The notes below the pieces were generated by a model. That model was not told the origin of the DNA, made no database searches, and was given only the letters and a program-made list of their open reading frames with translations. DNA of 64,000 nucleotides from Flammeovirgaceae bacterium UBA5585. Lineage in GTDB: Bacteria > Bacteroidota > Bacteroidia > Cytophagales > Cyclobacteriaceae. How positions within the stretch are numbered: the stretch's first letter is position 1; every line of letters begins with the position of its first letter. Below are positions 1-7,567 of the stretch, piece by piece. The stretch is taken from positions 1-64,000 of the forward strand of contig DILT01000013.1 in the NCBI GenBank assembly GCA_002425185.1, written 5' to 3'. The translations under genes and the position numbers were made by a program.

Positions 1-2
1 TA

Positions 3-440
3 GTAAACAGTTTAAAGTTAGACCCTTTGTCTAATTCAAAACTGTCCTATTTTCGGGGGAGCTTACAAGACTTCATTTTAAATTTTGATGAATTAAAAGA
101 AATTGTCACAAACGGGTACGGTGATTGGAAAAGAATGCTTTCGGGAGCGAAAGGAATTTATTTGATAAGTGATACAAAGACAGGTAAACTTTATGTCGGT
201 TCTGCTTATGGAGAAGATGGAATTTGGGGCCGGTGGAATTCTTATGTTTCAACCAACGGACATGGTGGAAATAAACAATTGAAAGAGTTAATTGCTAAAA
301 AAGCAGACTATGCAAAGAATTTTCAATTTTCGGTCTTAATGATTTTACCAAAGACAATAACGGCTGACCAAGCAATTGAAAAAGAACGACTTTTTAAGAA
401 CAAACTTGGCACAAACTCATTTGGACTTAACAGCAATTAA
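3..440 (+). CDS. GIY-YIG nuclease family protein, 5' end outside window
   Basis: The reading frame is open to the left edge of the window, so the TTG at 27 is probably internal and the gene is partial. A GIY-YIG type nuclease core is visible: the GIYLISD segment, then KLYVGSA about ten residues later, then an arginine-containing helix GIWGRWNSYV, and an acidic EKERLFKNKLG stretch near the C-terminus. The family cuts DNA in restriction, repair and homing enzymes; which role applies here cannot be read from the sequence. The gene is followed by 116 bp of non-coding DNA and palindromic repeat R1, so it is the passenger of the first cassette of the array. The family call is fairly safe, the substrate is unknown. 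Confidence 0.75.
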   Translation, partial: VNSLKLDPLSNSKLSYFRGSLQDFILNFDELKEIVTNGYGDWKRMLSGAKGIYLISDTKTGKLYVGSAYGEDGIWGRWNSYVSTNGHGGNKQLKELIAKKADYAKNFQFSVLMILPKTITADQAIEKERLFKNKLGTNSFGLNSN

Positions 441-556
441 CAGCAGGACATTTCTGTCTGACCTTAGACTTGAGGGCCGACAAATATTCGTTCCTCGACA
501 AATAGCCGAACAGTGACAAAGACTTGAGAATTAAAACGGTCGGACAAAAATGCCCT

Positions 557-741
557 GCGCACAACAGCATGTTTATGCAATGCGGGGGTTTTGTGTAGGT
601 ATTAAAAGTATTTTCTTAATTTAGTCCGGTAACGGTGGACAGTTCGGAGAAGGTCGCGCTAAACATTCCGCTACGCTTCATTTTTTAGCGCTCCTATTCC
701 CCGCACTGCATAAACACAAACGTTATGCACAATGCCGCGGG
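557..741 (+). repeat. Cassette repeat R1 (attC-like imperfect palindrome)
   Basis: First of five related repeats. The outer arms pair: the left arm around 569-586 (GTTTATGCAATGCGGGG) against the right arm 700-718 (CCCCGCACTGCATAAACAC). An inner palindrome is built around CGCTAAAC and TTTAGCGC (656-690). The conserved middle reads CGGTGGACAG. The right core is AACGTTATGC with the presumed cut G|TT at 722/723. The repeat lies between the GIY-YIG gene and the R-M genes. It has no ORF and no transposase. Confidence 0.8.
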
Positions 742-820
742 ACAGATTCGGTGCTTCGAACATTGGCACTTCTACTTGCCGCACATTCCCGCGCGACACC
801 AAAGCAAGTAAAAGAGCCAA

Positions 821-1291
821 TTAAGACCGGAAATGAAAGAAAAATAAGATTACGGTTTTAAAGAAATTTCCTTTATTCTTTATCCAATCAATAGCTCTTT
901 GAAGAATGTTAGGGTCATCGTAAAACTTACCAATACTTGTGTTACAACTACTACAAACCCAACCTCTGACACCTCCATCAATATGACTGTGGTCTAGGAC
1001 GACATCATTCTGAAAATTTCTGACCTTTTTTCGATGACAAATTGGACAAGTGAATTCTTCACCAATTTTAGGACGAGGATGCTTCTCAATATATGCCTTC
1101 ATCTCCTCCTTATTGATTTTAACTTTCTTAGAATAACATTCCTTGCAGACAGGTCTTCTCAAAATCCTGTTATTCTTACCAAACTGATTTTTTGAAAACG
1201 CTTCTATCGGTTTTTCAATACCACAGCTAGTACAAACTTTGGACTTGGGTTCTTCAGATGGAAGTAATTTTGCTTCCTCGCGTTTTGACAT
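821..1291 (-). CDS. Endonuclease VII-like HNH restriction endonuclease (putative)
   Basis: A 156-residue protein with two parts. Residues 20-65 form a zinc-ribbon-like segment (CTSCG ... CKEC). Residues 80-140 match recombination endonuclease VII-type HNH nucleases: CPICHRKK, then LDHSHIDGGVRGWVCSSCN, then an AIDWI helix. The His and Asp of LDHSH and the Asn of CSSCN are the expected metal and catalytic residues. The start overlaps the 3' end of the methyltransferase gene by 38 bp, so the two are translationally linked. Next to a methyltransferase the natural reading is the cleavage partner of a type II R-M system. The recognition site cannot be deduced. The family assignment is good, the restriction role is inferred from the neighbour. 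Confidence 0.75.
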   Translation of the reverse strand: MSKREEAKLLPSEEPKSKVCTSCGIEKPIEAFSKNQFGKNNRILRRPVCKECYSKKVKINKEEMKAYIEKHPRPKIGEEFTCPICHRKKVRNFQNDVVLDHSHIDGGVRGWVCSSCNTSIGKFYDDPNILQRAIDWIKNKGNFFKTVILFFFHFRS

Positions 1292-2129
1292 AAAACTGAC
1301 TTGTTGAATTAACTACGCTCTCGATTCTCTTAGAAGCAATTTTACAATATGCCTTGTTGATTTCACTTCCTATAAACTTCCGACCTTCCAAAATACACAT
1401 CTTTGCGACAGTCCCGCTTCCCATCATAGGGTCGTAGATTAGGTCACCTGGATTACTCCAAGAAATTATATGGTCTCTTGCAAGTTTCTCCGGAAAAATT
1501 GCAGGATGCTCATGGGCAAATTCGTCACTAGCTGAATGTCCTTTTCCAATGTTATATTCCCACACATTAGTTCTGCGACCAAACTCACCGTACCCACCTC
1601 TTTTCAATTGAAGGAGTTCACCATTTTGAAGTCTCTTAGTTCCGTTGTCTCCTTTTCGCGCCTCTTTATTCTCTCTATCCTTAATCAGGTTAATAGTCTT
1701 TGGATAACCTTTGCTTAGGACAAACATATACTCAAATGATTGCCAATAAGTATTATTATTCCCAACAGCACCTCTAGGAGGTTTCAAATAAATCATCGTG
1801 TCAAAGAGATTAAATCCACACTCTTTAAAGAACAAAGCCTGACGAAAGCTAGTCCCAGTTTCATTACCAGCCGCAGTGGCGTCACCAACTATCCACACAA
1901 GTATTCCTCCTTCTTTAGTAACCCGATATAGTTCCTTTGCAATCTCTTCAAAATGGAATGTATAACCATTGAATTGAGGCTTCTTTCCGCCTATTTTATT
2001 ATTATAGGTTCTCAAGTCGTCATAAGGTGGTGAAGTGACCGTCAAATCAATAAAGTTATCAGGCATTTGACCCATCGTGACCAGACAATCTTCATTGTAA
2101 ACACGGTTCTTAGCAATATCCTTCTTCAT
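1254..2129 (-). CDS. DNA methyltransferase, beta class (N4-cytosine/N6-adenine)
   Basis: A 291-residue S-adenosylmethionine-dependent DNA methyltransferase with the motif order of the beta class. The catalytic motif IV TSPPYDD is near residue 33, the variable target-recognition part lies in the middle, motif X is near residues 205-220 (HPAIFPEKLARDHI), and the SAM-binding motif I DPMMGSGT is near residue 233. TSPPY is commonest in N4-cytosine enzymes but does not exclude N6-adenine. It is transcribed leftwards, upstream of and overlapping the nuclease gene, which fits an R-M operon with the protective enzyme made first. The pair sits alone in a repeat-bounded cassette. Confidence 0.88.
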   Translation of the reverse strand: MKKDIAKNRVYNEDCLVTMGQMPDNFIDLTVTSPPYDDLRTYNNKIGGKKPQFNGYTFHFEEIAKELYRVTKEGGILVWIVGDATAAGNETGTSFRQALFFKECGFNLFDTMIYLKPPRGAVGNNNTYWQSFEYMFVLSKGYPKTINLIKDRENKEARKGDNGTKRLQNGELLQLKRGGYGEFGRRTNVWEYNIGKGHSASDEFAHEHPAIFPEKLARDHIISWSNPGDLIYDPMMGSGTVAKMCILEGRKFIGSEINKAYCKIASKRIESVVNSTSQFYVKTRGSKITSI

Positions 2130-2373
2130 AAAATGGTTTCATTAAATGACTTCTAAAAATACGACAGACATTTCGCTTAACCAATACCACGATTGACAAT
2201 TCATGTCAAGGGACAATCTAATTAAGTGGACAATGTCGACAGTGAAATAAGACCTGACTCCTAGCCGACTTACAAGAGATTAGTGCTTCGAATAGCAGCA
2301 CCAATACCAAAGCCGCACGACATCAGCCCACGTCCAAAGCTTTAGTATCCGTGCTGCCAGGTGACGGTTGACT

Positions 2374-2565
2374 GCGGCACATGTGCATAACAAAATGCTT
2401 ATGCAATGGCGGGGTTCGGTGTAAATTTGTAGCTTTAGTTTTCAAACAACGTTTTGTCACGGTTGACAGTGACGTGTAGGTCGCGCTTAACATTCCGCTA
2501 CGCTTCATTTTTAAGCCCTCCTATTCCCCACACTGCATAAACACAAACGTTGTGCACCATGCGAA
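2374..2565 (+). repeat. Cassette repeat R2 (attC-like imperfect palindrome)
   Basis: Second repeat copy. The left arm TGCTTATGCAATGGCGGGG (2396-2414) pairs with CCCCACACTGCATAAACA (2526-2543). The middle carries CACGGTTGACAGTGACGTGTAGG and an inner palindrome around CGCTTAACATT and the TTTTTAAGC stretch. The core is AACGTTGTGC with G at 2549. Its left end pairs with the start of cassette 1. Its right end (GTTGTGCACCATGCG) has no partner at the next repeat, R3, so the cassette that followed R2 has lost its own end. Confidence 0.8.
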
Positions 2566-2811
2566 TTGCGGGCTTCGCAATAGGTGACAATGTTAAATTA
2601 ATAACCGTTTTTCAATCGTGGTTTTCGGCAGACACGCAATCTATTTCGTTCATCTCCACTGCCATCGCGCGACAATCAAGTTTCAAAATTACGTTCGCTG
2701 ACTGCGAGACAATGTCGGCTTCGGTAGACGGTTCCGCGACTGTATCAAAAGACAAATTGGGACACGTGTGCGCAGACAGTTTTCGGCTTGATAAGCAAAA
2801 TTATCTTCCGC
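2566..2811. other. Remnant of a truncated cassette between R2 and the RHS gene
   Basis: About 245 bp separate the core of R2 from the point near 2812 where RHS homology begins. A short open frame crosses it, but its composition and lack of family features give no support for a gene. It is best read as the beginning of a cassette whose remainder was lost when the RHS locus joined here. Confidence 0.45.
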
Positions 2812-5800
2812 AGACGACCGATCCAATCGGTAACAACTCAGGGCTCTCCGCTTAAAAAAGATTTAGTTCAACCCATAGTGTACGATGCCTATGGCCGCGA
2901 GCATCGCAAGTACCTTCCGGTGGTTCCGAACGCTTCGAACGGCTGGTTTAAAAATGGAATCATTGATTCCAACGGAAACTATGCAGGGGTTGCGCTTGAC
3001 TTCTTCAACAACCCGACCGATAAAATTGCGGACGACCCAAAACCCTTTGCCGAAACGGTTTTTGAGCCGAGCTCGCTTAACCGTGTATTAAAACAAGGTG
3101 CACCGGGCCTTGCCTGGCAGCCGGATGCAACGCATTCTTACAGTTCAACTGACCGGACCATAAAAAATACCTATGAGTTCAATACGGCCAATGAAGTATT
3201 GCAGTGGACGTACACCCCGCCCGTATCGGGTTATCCTTTCGGTAAAGTAAATGCCGGCACCGCTTCCGCCCCGGTGTACTATGCGGCAAACCAACTCTAT
3301 AAAAACAAAACCAAGGATGAACAGCACAATGAAGTGATTGAATACAAAGACAAGAGCAACCGAACCGTATTGAAAAAGGTGCAGTCGGGTGCTTCGCAAT
3401 ATGCCAGCACCTATTATCTCTACGATGACCTGGGCCAGTTGGTGTGCGTAATCCCGCCCGAAGCGGTAAACAGGCTGGCCACCGAATATTATCATGCCGG
3501 GGCCACTGATGCCACCAAGGACACATTCTTAAGACGTTGGGCATTCCGATATAAATATGACCACCGCAGGCGCATGACACTCAAGCACGTACCCGGGGCC
3601 GACTCGGTGCGCATGGTGTACGACAAGCGCGACCGGCTTGTAATGACCCAGGATGGTGTGCAACGCCCTGCCAACAAATGGGTCTTTACCAAATACGATG
3701 CTCTTAACCGCCCCATTATTACCGGCATTTATACGCATGGCTCTAACGTTACCCAGGCACAGATGAGTGCGCTCATCAGCACTACCGTATTCTTTGAAAC
3801 CTACAATGGTGTTGCAGCAACGCATGGATATACGAACACTGTATTCCCAATTTCTAACATCACCGTACTCACCGCTACCTATTACGACAACTACAGTTTT
3901 ACCACCATGGTAAGCGGGCTGGGCTATTCCACCAACAGCCTTTCGGTAACGAACCTAAACGGAACATTCTCTCAACCTTCCTCTGCATTCCAGCGGGTAA
4001 CCGGACAGGTTACCGGTACAAAAGTCAACATACTGGGTACTTCCAATTACCTGTGGGCTGCCAACTACTACGATGACAAATACCGCGTTATCCAAACCAT
4101 TGCCCAAAACCATAAAAGCGGTACTGATCGCGTTTCAAACCTGTACGACTTTGCCGGAAGGCTTCTGCAAACCAGGCGCACGTATGTGGTAAATGGTGTT
4201 ACACGCTATGTGCTTGAAACCTTTACTTACGACCATGCCGGGCGCTTGCTCACCATTAAGCACAACACTAACGGTGCCGGTGATGTTATGATTATAAAAA
4301 ACGAATACAACGAACTGGGCGAACTGGTGGACAAGCATTTGCACAGCACCGATGCACCCAATTTTACAAAGTTTAAGCAATCCGTTGACCATCGCTACAA
4401 CATACGCGGGTGGCTCACCAAAATCAATGAGCCTGACGTGAGCACACTTGCCCCCGGTGAAACACTGGCAGACTACTTCGGTATGGAACTCGCCTACAAC
4501 AACACCTTGCCCGGTGTAAGCTCCAATCCTGCCTTTAACGGAAACATCTCAGCCGTAAAGTGGAGCACGGGTGTAGTGGGTGCCGCCAATAAACAAGGCT
4601 ATCACTACAATTACGATGCGCTCAACCGGCTATCCGCCTCCGGACATTACAAGGAGCGCATCAACATCGGAAGCGGCTGGGTGTGGCAGAATGACGACTC
4701 GAACCTTGAAACGGATTTTACCTACGACCTGAACGGAAACATCACCGCCCTGAAACGCAAGGGCGCCAATGCCAGGCAAATGGATAACCTTACCTACAAT
4801 TACACCGGCAACCAGCTTAACTACGTTAACGACACCTGGGATGCCACCACCGGTTTTGTAAATGGAAACACGGGCACGGATGATTATCTTTATGATGCCA
4901 ACGGCAACATGACGCAGGACAAAAACAAAGGCATTACCGCCATTACCTACAACCACCTGAATTTACCCGTGCAGGTAAACAAAGGCGCCAGCGATTATAT
5001 TGTTTACACCTACGATGCCACCGGCCGCAAGCTCACCCAGCAGGTGTTCGGCTCTGCGCCCAAGGTAACCGACTATATAGGCGAACTGTTGTTTGAAGGA
5101 AGCACACCGGTGCTCAAACAAATAAGCCACAGCGAAGGGCGTGTACTGCCCGATGGCGCCAACTGGGAATACCAGTACCACCTCAAAGACCACCTCGGCA
5201 GCGTGCGGACAACGTTTACAACTAAAACACCTACGCCTGTTACCAGCACAGCCAACTTTGAAGCAGCCACCAACACAAACTTCACGAATTACAACAGGTA
5301 TGGCTTTGATCTGGTTGATCACACCGATGCCGGAAATACGTATACCTACGTGCAGTGGCTTAACGGTGGCGTAAACGGCCGTGTGGGCGTAGGTAAATCC
5401 ATCTCTGTATTGCCGGGCGATAAGGTGAGTATAGGCGCATGGGCCAAGTACATGAACCTGGGCAGCACTTCCAACACCACTTCTTTTATTACAGCCCTGG
5501 CCACAGCCTTTGGTACCAGCAGCATAGCCACCGGTGAGTTGGGCAAACTGTACAGCGGGCTTAACAGCTACGCCACAGCCGTGCCCGCAGGCGACCATCC
5601 TGACGATGACGAGACTGCCCCAAAAGCCTTTGTTACGATTTTGCTGTTTGATAAAGACTACAACATAGTAGATGCCGCCTGGAAACAAATTACCACTGTA
5701 GGCCTGCAAAGCAGCCCCACCGTAAAACAACCGCCCCACGATTATCTGTTTAAAGAAGTAACCGTACGCGAGCCGGGCTTTGCTTATGTGTTTGTAAGCA

Positions 5801-6786
5801 ACGAACACCCCACGTACGTTGATGTTTATTTTGACGATGTAACCGTTACCCACACGCCCTCACCCATTGTAAGTTCCAGCGATTATTTTGCGTTTGGGTT
5901 GCAGCATACCACCGGTGAACGGGCAGGCGTGTATGAGCAGCGCCACCTTTACAATGGCAAGGAGTTGCAGGATGAGTTATCACTTAGTACAATTGACTTT
6001 GGATGGCGTCAATATGATCCGACAATTGCACGATGGCACGTGGTTGACCCGCTGGCAGACCGCAGGCACTGGATGACCCCATTCAATTATGTACAAAACA
6101 ACCCGTTAAGCAGATTTGATCCGAATGGATTGACGGATTTTACTCTAAATAAAACAACTGGCGCGGTTAAAGAAGTTAAAAACACAGATTCCAAGACCGA
6201 TCGGATTGTTAAAACCGATAAACATGGAAATCCGAAAATTAAAGGAGAAGGCTTTTTGGGGTCATTGGTCAAAGAATCAAACCGAGGTGATTACAAAACG
6301 GCTGTTGGCAAAATTGCAAAAGGGATATTGAAGGATGGTCAAAACTTCAAATCCGAGGATAACATTATTCAAGTAGGTGGGAGCGGACAGCCATCTGTTC
6401 AAGATGTAGAAGCATTTGCGTTAAATCTTGCCTCTTATATTAATAAAGAAATAGGAGGTTCATACTTCTCTACGACACAAGACGGAGACATAGATAACTC
6501 AACTTATATTACTATTGGTCAATACCAATCTAACGAATCGGATAAATGTAAGGCTTTTGGCGAAACATTAGGGTATAATAAAGGTCTGTACAGAAATGGG
6601 AAATTTCATACACACCAAAGTACTGGAGATAAATATGAGCCCTCACCACAAGACAAGACTGCAAGAGATGGCGAGATAAAAAGCAACTTCAAAATGAACC
6701 CCACTTTAAGGTTCTTAATTCTAACATTTCCAAAAAACTATGGTGATAGGTACCCTGAAAGAATCGACTATACCAAAACTTTCTAA
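2788..6786 (+). CDS. RHS repeat protein with JAB-like C-terminal toxin tip, 5'-truncated
   Basis: A 1,332-residue RHS/YD-repeat polymorphic toxin. Family homology begins abruptly at about residue 10 (RPIQSV), in the middle of the N-terminal domain found ahead of the repeats in Bacteroidota RHS proteins. There is no signal peptide and the only start is TTG, so the true N-terminus is missing. Many YD-type repeats follow (YDDLGQL, YDYFAG-like variants), then the core FAFGLQH and YNGKELQDEL and the cleavage-site region ending near residue 1110 (FDPNG). The last ~215 residues are AT-rich and unlike the core. They carry FHTHQS at 1273-1278 and a downstream SPQD, the zinc-binding pattern of JAB/MPN peptidase-type toxins. 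The next gene is the probable immunity partner. Expression is doubtful because of the truncation. Confidence 0.85.
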   Translation: MISKIIFRRRPIQSVTTQGSPLKKDLVQPIVYDAYGREHRKYLPVVPNASNGWFKNGIIDSNGNYAGVALDFFNNPTDKIADDPKPFAETVFEPSSLNRVLKQGAPGLAWQPDATHSYSSTDRTIKNTYEFNTANEVLQWTYTPPVSGYPFGKVNAGTASAPVYYAANQLYKNKTKDEQHNEVIEYKDKSNRTVLKKVQSGASQYASTYYLYDDLGQLVCVIPPEAVNRLATEYYHAGATDATKDTFLRRWAFRYKYDHRRRMTLKHVPGADSVRMVYDKRDRLVMTQDGVQRPANKWVFTKYDALNRPIITGIYTHGSNVTQAQMSALISTTVFFETYNGVAATHGYTNTVFPISNITVLTATYYDNYSFTTMVSGLGYSTNSLSVTNLNGTFSQPSSAFQRVTGQVTGTKVNILGTSNYLWAANYYDDKYRVIQTIAQNHKSGTDRVSNLYDFAGRLLQTRRTYVVNGVTRYVLETFTYDHAGRLLTIKHNTNGAGDVMIIKNEYNELGELVDKHLHSTDAPNFTKFKQSVDHRYNIRGWLTKINEPDVSTLAPGETLADYFGMELAYNNTLPGVSSNPAFNGNISAVKWSTGVVGAANKQGYHYNYDALNRLSASGHYKERINIGSGWVWQNDDSNLETDFTYDLNGNITALKRKGANARQMDNLTYNYTGNQLNYVNDTWDATTGFVNGNTGTDDYLYDANGNMTQDKNKGITAITYNHLNLPVQVNKGASDYIVYTYDATGRKLTQQVFGSAPKVTDYIGELLFEGSTPVLKQISHSEGRVLPDGANWEYQYHLKDHLGSVRTTFTTKTPTPVTSTANFEAATNTNFTNYNRYGFDLVDHTDAGNTYTYVQWLNGGVNGRVGVGKSISVLPGDKVSIGAWAKYMNLGSTSNTTSFITALATAFGTSSIATGELGKLYSGLNSYATAVPAGDHPDDDETAPKAFVTILLFDKDYNIVDAAWKQITTVGLQSSPTVKQPPHDYLFKEVTVREPGFAYVFVSNEHPTYVDVYFDDVTVTHTPSPIVSSSDYFAFGLQHTTGERAGVYEQRHLYNGKELQDELSLSTIDFGWRQYDPTIARWHVVDPLADRRHWMTPFNYVQNNPLSRFDPNGLTDFTLNKTTGAVKEVKNTDSKTDRIVKTDKHGNPKIKGEGFLGSLVKESNRGDYKTAVGKIAKGILKDGQNFKSEDNIIQVGGSGQPSVQDVEAFALNLASYINKEIGGSYFSTTQDGDIDNSTYITIGQYQSNESDKCKAFGETLGYNKGLYRNGKFHTHQSTGDKYEPSPQDKTARDGEIKSNFKMNPTLRFLILTFPKNYGDRYPERIDYTKTF

Positions 6787-6798
6787 AATAAAAGTAAT

Positions 6799-7404
6799 AT
6801 GAAGCATTTCGCCAAAGGTTCTACTGTGTGGGTAATTGTGCTTACGTTTATTATCGGATGTGTCTCACAAAAACCACTTATACACAAAGCAGGTGGAATT
6901 GACGAAGCTATCCAAAACTGTATTTACGAATTCTCAACAACTAAACTTTTTAAAAAAGGTAAAGTCTTTGCAGTTGCATTTACAGAAACTTTTGTAGAAT
7001 ATGAATTAACTAAAATAGAAAATGGTACTTACGAATGGAGGCCTGCTAAAAAATATCCTGATTTTTTTGCAGTAAGTATTATTGAGTACAACCCAATATT
7101 TCCATATGATCCTAGTGAAATAGGGGAAGTTAATACGATGGTACCAAATGTAGTATTGAAGAAAGAGGGTAAGCTCTTTTATTGGTGGGATAACAAGACA
7201 CCTCTTGCAAAATCAACAGTACATACTTTGTCTGAATTTAAGCTTCTTGTCGATGTCCTTAATAAGTCAGGAGAGTTTGTCATAGATGATTCTAAAAAGG
7301 GAATAAACTACTTTATATGCAAAAGCAATTTATATAAATTTAGTAAAAAAGTGACCAATGTTGGCCTTGGCTACTACTCTCCGCCAAAGATAAACTGCAA
7401 TTAG
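6799..7404 (+). CDS. Putative immunity lipoprotein for the JAB-like RHS tip
   Basis: A 201-residue protein not assigned to a family. The N-terminus is a lipoprotein signal with the lipobox FIIGC (cysteine 21), so the mature protein should be anchored in a membrane facing the periplasm. It starts 12 bp after the RHS stop and shares the low GC content of the toxin tip rather than of the RHS core. In RHS loci a small gene directly after a tip normally encodes the cognate immunity protein, and that is the only basis for the role. Confidence 0.6.
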   Translation: MKHFAKGSTVWVIVLTFIIGCVSQKPLIHKAGGIDEAIQNCIYEFSTTKLFKKGKVFAVAFTETFVEYELTKIENGTYEWRPAKKYPDFFAVSIIEYNPIFPYDPSEIGEVNTMVPNVVLKKEGKLFYWWDNKTPLAKSTVHTLSEFKLLVDVLNKSGEFVIDDSKKGINYFICKSNLYKFSKKVTNVGLGYYSPPKINCN

Positions 7405-7408
7405 ACCG

Positions 7409-7510
7409 CTCTCCTTCCCTGCAAAGTATCGCAACGGGACTCTGCGACTCACAGGCAATCACCTCATCAAGCCAGGTGGGCTGGTTCTTGAAAAGAAAAA
7501 CCACACCTGG
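7409..7510 (+). repeat. Conserved RHS module junction leader, copy 1
   Basis: About 100 bp between the lipoprotein gene and the next RHS fragment. It is almost identical to 11979-12080: the last ~85 bp match exactly, up to the point where RHS core coding sequence begins (ACACCTGGGATGCC). It contains CCAGGTG at 7472-7478 and CACCTGG at 7504-7510, which can pair. In-frame translation is not conserved between the copies, because a GGG/GGGG difference shifts the frame, so it is not coding. Confidence 0.7.
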
Positions 7511-7567
7511 GATGCCACCACCGGCTTTGTAAATGGAAACACGGGCACGGATGATTATCTTTATGAT

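Larger units (their letters stand above)
723..2549. mobile_element. Cassette 1: R-M system cassette bounded by R1 and R2
   Basis: The unit runs from the core of R1 (G|TT, 722/723) to the core of R2 (2549). Its first bases, GTTATGCACA followed by TGCCGC, are the reverse complement of the bases that open R2 (2374-2391, GCGGCAC to GCATAAC). A circularised copy would therefore have a complete palindrome, as integron cassettes do. It carries the methyltransferase and nuclease genes in reverse orientation. The stretches 742-820 and 2130-2373 inside it hold no recognisable gene. Mobility is inferred from the matching ends only; no recombinase is encoded. Confidence 0.55.

Noticed and set aside
2550..2855. 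Open frame of 101 codons starting at the core of R2
   Set aside because: Starts on the repeat core with TTG, has no family features and overlaps the RHS frame; more likely cassette debris.
4963..5853. Long open frame on the minus strand inside the RHS gene (also at 12205-12840 and 7634-8029)
   Set aside because: They are antisense shadows of repeated RHS coding sequence, have no family features, and recur wherever the RHS core is repeated.
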